Part shown: positions 15,730-18,615 of the stretch, one piece after another
How the letters are laid out: the number at the start of each line of letters is the position of its first letter
Position numbering within the stretch: the stretch's first letter is position 1
Origin: an uncultured bacterium
Lineage (GTDB): Bacteria > Bacillota_A > Clostridia > Lachnospirales > Lachnospiraceae
Direction: 5' to 3'
NCBI GenBank assembly: GCA_905215045.1
Contig: CAJMOO010000036.1
Span: 1 to 18,615 of the forward strand
Length of the DNA: 18,615 bases
Made by a program: the position numbers and the translations under genes
The notes under the pieces: generated by a model
Databases searched by the model: none
Told to the model about the DNA's origin: nothing
Seen by the model: the letters and a program-made list of their open reading frames with translations, nothing else

Positions 15730-15758
15730 TTGGCACAATACATATATATGTATACATT
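15730..15758 (+). promoter_or_regulatory. Likely MATE promoter overlapping a 16-bp palindrome
   Basis: TTGGCA (15730-15735), a 17-bp spacer and TACATT (15753-15758) point toward the MATE gene. The spacer is occupied by ATACATATATATGTAT (15738-15753), a perfect 16-bp palindrome. Because that sequence is AT-alternating, the symmetry could be partly fortuitous. Confidence 0.45.
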
Positions 15759-15818
15759 TTACGGATTTTTGTGATAAAATAAATTTTTATGCTTAAGAAA
15801 GGATTTTGTAATTTTATT

Positions 15819-17186
15819 ATGAATAATGATAAAGAATTTTTAGCAACGGAACCCATTGGGAAACTGCTTTTAAGACTGGCAATTCCGACTTTGGCCGCTC
15901 AGATGATCAATATGCTTTACAATATTATTGACCGTATTTATATTGGACATATTCCTGGAAGTGGCGCTTTAGCTCTGACTGGAGTTGGAGTTTGTATGCC
16001 GCTGATCATGATCATTTCGGCATTTGCCGCTCTTGTTGGAAATGGTGGTGCCCCTCGTGCTTCGATCTTGATGGGTAAGAAAGATCTTGATTCTGCGGAA
16101 AATATTCTTGGAAATTGTTTTACGATGCAGATCATTATCTCTGTGATCTTAACTTTGATCATGTTTTTTGGCAACCGTACATTTTTGATGGCATTTGGAG
16201 CCAGTGAGAATACGATCGAATATGCAGTCAGTTATATGAATATTTATTCTCTTGGCACGATTTTTGTACAGTTAACACTTGGAATGAATGCATTTATCAC
16301 TGCGCAAGGATTTGCGAAAACTGGAATGTATTCTGTTTTGATCGGAGCCGTGATCAATATCATCTTAGATCCGATTTTTATCTTTGCATGCCATATGGGC
16401 GTTCGTGGTGCCGCACTGGCTACAATCATATCTCAGGCTTGTTCTTGCATCTGGGTATTGAGTTTCTTATTTGGGACAAGATCGACACTTCGTATCAAGA
16501 AACAAAACCTGACACTGAAAGCTCCTGTGATCCTGCCTTGTCTGGCTCTTGGACTTTCTTTGTTTATCATGCAGGCAAGTGAAAGTATCATCTCTGTGTG
16601 TTTTAACTCTTCTTTGCTTAAATACGGTGGTGATGTGGCTGTTGGTGCAATGACGATCCTTACTAGTGTAATGCAGTTTGCGATGCTTCCTCTTCAGGGA
16701 CTTGGACAGGGTGCACAGCCGATCATGAGTTATAATTATGGTGCAAAGAATACGGAGCGTGTAAAGGGTACTTTCTTACTCTTATTAAAGGCAAGTTTGA
16801 CTTACTCTATCATCTTATGGGGCCTCGTCATGTTATTCCCTCAAGTGTTTGCTGGTATTTTTACTTCAAATCCAGCTCTTGTTATATTTACAAAGAAGGC
16901 TCTTCGTGTTTACATGGCAGTTATGTTTATGTTTGGAATTCAGATTTCCTGCCAGATGGCATTTAACTCTCTTGGAAAAGCAATTTCTTCTATTGTTGTT
17001 GCTGTTATGAGAAAATTTGTACTTTTAATTCCTTTGATCTATATCATGCCTCATATTTTTACAACAGATCAGACCATGGCTGTTTATATGGCGGAACCTG
17101 TTGCTGATTTTATTGCAGTAACATTTACAGCGATCTTGTTTTCTGTACAATTTAAGAAAGCTCTTGCTGCGATCCGTTTGAACTAA
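15819..17186 (+). CDS. MATE-family multidrug/Na+ antiporter
   Basis: This protein of about 455 residues has about twelve transmembrane helices in two similar halves, typical of MATE (NorM/DinF) exporters. The opening motif EPIGKLLLRLAIPTLAAQMI followed by NMLYNIIDRIYIGHIPG (31-47) is characteristic, as is LPLQGLGQGAQPIMSYNYGA at the start of the second half. It should export cationic compounds in exchange for sodium or protons. The ATG at 15819 is preferred: GAAAGGA lies 15 bases before it, while the alternative ATG at 15789 has no ribosome site. It is divergent from the dehydratase operon and followed by a strong terminator. Substrate unknown. Confidence 0.92.
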   Translation: MNNDKEFLATEPIGKLLLRLAIPTLAAQMINMLYNIIDRIYIGHIPGSGALALTGVGVCMPLIMIISAFAALVGNGGAPRASILMGKKDLDSAENILGNCFTMQIIISVILTLIMFFGNRTFLMAFGASENTIEYAVSYMNIYSLGTIFVQLTLGMNAFITAQGFAKTGMYSVLIGAVINIILDPIFIFACHMGVRGAALATIISQACSCIWVLSFLFGTRSTLRIKKQNLTLKAPVILPCLALGLSLFIMQASESIISVCFNSSLLKYGGDVAVGAMTILTSVMQFAMLPLQGLGQGAQPIMSYNYGAKNTERVKGTFLLLLKASLTYSIILWGLVMLFPQVFAGIFTSNPALVIFTKKALRVYMAVMFMFGIQISCQMAFNSLGKAISSIVVAVMRKFVLLIPLIYIMPHIFTTDQTMAVYMAEPVADFIAVTFTAILFSVQFKKALAAIRLN

Positions 17187-17190
17187 AAAA

Positions 17191-17236
17191 AGAAAAGTCT
17201 GGAAAATTCTAATACTTTTCCAGACTTTTCTTTTTA
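17191..17236. terminator. Bidirectional intrinsic terminator (MATE / oxidoreductase)
   Basis: A perfect 16-bp stem (17191-17206 with 17216-17231, core GTCTGGAAAA) has a 9-base loop, with T-runs on both strands. It lies between the convergent MATE and Gfo/Idh/MocA genes and can end both. Confidence 0.93.
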
Positions 17237-17261
17237 TCATAGGGCCATAGACGAAAGAGTC

Positions 17262-18284
17262 TTAATCTCTCTTTAATTTCACTGCCACACCTTTTTCAAG
17301 ACTTTCATGAACTGCTTCTGCGATCAATTCTGCCTGTAATCCATCGTTTCCATCAGCTATAAATGGAAGATCATTCTGTAAACAGTAGATAAAATCGTTA
17401 ATTGGTTCAATTCCAAATCCACTTGGCCGTCCACAGTTATTTAAGATGAAATAAGAGTTTGGTGTGCGTAATTTGCTATTGTTATAGATTTCTACTCCAC
17501 GATTCTGAGAGTCAATCCTAAACATTGCATTTTCGCACAGGATCTGTGTTCTTCCATCATTATTTTTTGCGAATCCTTTTGGTAAGATCCAAGAATTTTC
17601 TACTGTCCAGTAGCATCCATTTTCCATTTTCAGTGTTGCCTGGATAGAGTCGTATGTATCAACTCCTCTTGCTTTTAACACTTTCTTTGTTCCTACTGCG
17701 TATACTTCTTCTACTTCACATCCCATATACCAACGAACCTGATCATAACAATGTGTTCCTAAGAAATGTACAGGGCTTGATTTGTCTGCCCAGTTGAACC
17801 ATTCTGTTGGAACATCAATGATATCATCCATGCACATATATCCACGGATTGGTGCTCCTGATTCTTCGTTCTGAAGTTCATTTCGTACATTGATCGCCGC
17901 TGGATCCCATCTCTTATGATAGTCGACCGCAACTCTTACATTGTATTTTTCAGCTTCTGCTAAAATTCTCTTTGCATCTTCTGATGTTGTTGCTAATGGC
18001 TTCTCCACCAGAATTGGTTTTCCATGACGGATCGCTTCTAATGCCGGGTCCATGTGGAAAGCATCTGGTGTTGCAATAGATACAGCATCAATTTCTTCGT
18101 TGTCTAACATTTCATTTACGTCATTGTATGTTTTTACATTGTATTGTTCTGCAATGCGATCTGTGATCTCTTTATTTAAGTCACACACTGCAACTAAATT
18201 TGTGTTTGGATTCCACGTATATGCATTTACATGGTTAATTCCATAGATTCCTGCTCCTACTACTGCAACATTCATAACTTTCAT
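17262..18284 (-). CDS. Gfo/Idh/MocA-family NAD(P)-dependent oxidoreductase
   Basis: This 340-residue protein has an N-terminal Rossmann fold with VVGAGIYG (8-15), the cofactor-binding EKP motif (94-96) with the probable catalytic lysine K95, DYHKRWDP (121-128), and GTHCYDQVRW (176-185), whose histidine fits the family active site. The C-terminal alpha/beta domain is complete, and the length is normal. Members oxidise or reduce sugars, inositols and related polyols; the substrate cannot be read. The ATG at 18284 is used because the Rossmann strand follows at once; an open frame 19 codons longer is made of insertion-sequence end sequence and is not trusted. The only ribosome-like site, GGTGGGAG, lies nine bases upstream, within the right-end hairpin of the IS605-type element. 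No native promoter is seen before it. Confidence 0.9.
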   Translation of the reverse strand: MKVMNVAVVGAGIYGINHVNAYTWNPNTNLVAVCDLNKEITDRIAEQYNVKTYNDVNEMLDNEEIDAVSIATPDAFHMDPALEAIRHGKPILVEKPLATTSEDAKRILAEAEKYNVRVAVDYHKRWDPAAINVRNELQNEESGAPIRGYMCMDDIIDVPTEWFNWADKSSPVHFLGTHCYDQVRWYMGCEVEEVYAVGTKKVLKARGVDTYDSIQATLKMENGCYWTVENSWILPKGFAKNNDGRTQILCENAMFRIDSQNRGVEIYNNSKLRTPNSYFILNNCGRPSGFGIEPINDFIYCLQNDLPFIADGNDGLQAELIAEAVHESLEKGVAVKLKRD

Positions 18285-18449
18285 TGTGACATGCTCCCAC
18301 CACTTAAATCTCTGATTTTGAAGTGGGGGCTTCTTGCTCAATGGCTCTACTGAGCCAAGTATCTACAAGCTATCCTCGCGTGCCCCGCGATTCTTTTGCC
18401 CGGACACGGGCATGTTTTCTTATTATCCAATTGTCCGGATACGGACAGT
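18285..18449 (-). ncRNA. Putative TnpB guide (omega/re) RNA scaffold
   Basis: Between the tnpB stop and the element end lie four perfect short hairpins: 18432-18447 (6-bp stem TGTCCG/CGGACA), 18397-18412 (TGCCCG/CGGGCA), 18376-18390 (TCGCG/CGCGA) and 18342-18357 (TGGCTC/GAGCCA), then the long right-end hairpin. TnpB nucleases are known to use an RNA from exactly this place, whose 3' guide is the flanking DNA. The guide here would be about AATGAAAGTTATGAATGT, the start of the oxidoreductase gene. The 5' end of the RNA is not determined. Confidence 0.65.
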
Positions 18450-18615
18450 TTATGCTGTCAACATCCTTCTTGCCTCTTCACGGATGTTGATCGCTGCATT
18501 ACGATCTCTGTCCATCTCATTTCCACACTCACAGTGATAGACTCTTTCGGATAATCTCAGCTCTTTCTTTATCCTTCCACATTTACAGCATTTTTTACTG
18601 GAAGGAAAGAAACGG
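18450..18615 (-). CDS. tnpB: TnpB, RNA-guided nuclease of IS605 group (C-terminal 54 residues only)
   Basis: The frame runs off the window edge, so only the last 54 codons are visible. They contain the TnpB zinc finger, SSKKCCKCG followed by YHCECG (CxxC...CxC), and the RuvC-III motif DRDRNAAINI with its catalytic aspartate, then EEARRMLTA and a stop at 18450-18452. The C-terminus therefore looks intact and potentially active; the catalytic D and E of the earlier RuvC segments lie outside. TnpB is a transposon-encoded RNA-guided DNA endonuclease that protects the element by cutting empty donor sites. Confidence 0.92.
   Translation of the reverse strand, partial: RFFPSSKKCCKCGRIKKELRLSERVYHCECGNEMDRDRNAAINIREEARRMLTA

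Larger units (their letters stand above)
18285..18615 (-). mobile_element. Right end of an IS200/IS605-group element (partial)
   Basis: The 3' end of tnpB is followed by 165 bases of non-coding right end, ending next to the oxidoreductase ATG. The terminal stretch has an imperfect hairpin (about 18296-18329: CACTT-AAATC arm, TCT loop, GATTTTGAAGTG arm) typical of the single-strand transposition ends of this group, and ends GGGAGCATGTCAC. The exact end may differ by a few bases. The left end and any tnpA lie outside the window. Confidence 0.8.

Overview
The window reads as chromosomal DNA of an anaerobic, AT-rich, low-GC Gram-positive bacterium, most likely a gut Lachnospiraceae-type clostridium. 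This is inferred from strong AGGAGG-type ribosome sites, sigma-A style promoters, a stand-alone anaerobe-type biotin synthase under a BirA box, oxygen-sensitive 2-hydroxyacyl-CoA dehydratase-family enzymes and a TnpB of the IS605 group. No species can be named from the sequence alone.

Layout. (1) 64-4154, minus strand: a MarR regulator and two half-transporters form a tightly overlapping operon encoding a heterodimeric ABC exporter. It is read from a consensus promoter with a palindromic operator at the start site. (2) 4255-5311, plus strand: bioB, single, behind a promoter whose -35 lies inside a BirA operator. (3) 5319-5516: a nearly perfect 198-bp inverted-repeat element between two convergent transcription units. 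(4) 5625-9201, minus: a two-gene c-di-GMP operon of a 7TM diguanylate cyclase with intact GGDEF, translationally coupled to a membrane phosphodiesterase with intact EAL and ruined GGDEF. (5) 9317-12663, minus: an AGCS-type sodium/amino-acid symporter overlapping a homocysteine S-methyltransferase, preceded by a MerR-family regulator. Between them lies a textbook MerR-type promoter (19-bp spacer filled by a perfect dyad) and a hairpin-plus-U-tract that could attenuate transcription. (6) 12719-15656, minus: two 2-hydroxyacyl-CoA dehydratase-family subunits, the second fused to its own ATP-dependent activator. (7) 15819-17186, plus: a MATE exporter, divergent from the dehydratase pair; their shared control region holds two 16-bp perfect palindromes. 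(8) 17262-18284, minus: a Gfo/Idh/MocA NAD(P)-dependent oxidoreductase. (9) 18285-18615, minus: the right end of an IS605-group element, with the C-terminal zinc finger and RuvC-III of TnpB and a string of hairpins typical of its guide (omega) RNA.

How the parts work together. Three separate regulator/transporter modules are seen: MarR with ABC, MerR with AGCS and methyltransferase, and an unidentified palindrome-binding regulator at the dehydratase/MATE region. The most unusual points are the dehydratase-activator fusion with no dedicated CoA-transferase beside it, the MerR promoter followed by a leader terminator, the large palindrome after bioB, and the IS605 right end. That right end abuts the oxidoreductase start codon, so the TnpB guide RNA would carry the first codons of that gene and the IS end appears to supply its ribosome site. 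The first ten bases match the 3' end of a common Illumina adapter and may be an assembly artefact. No tRNA, rRNA, CRISPR array or prophage was seen.
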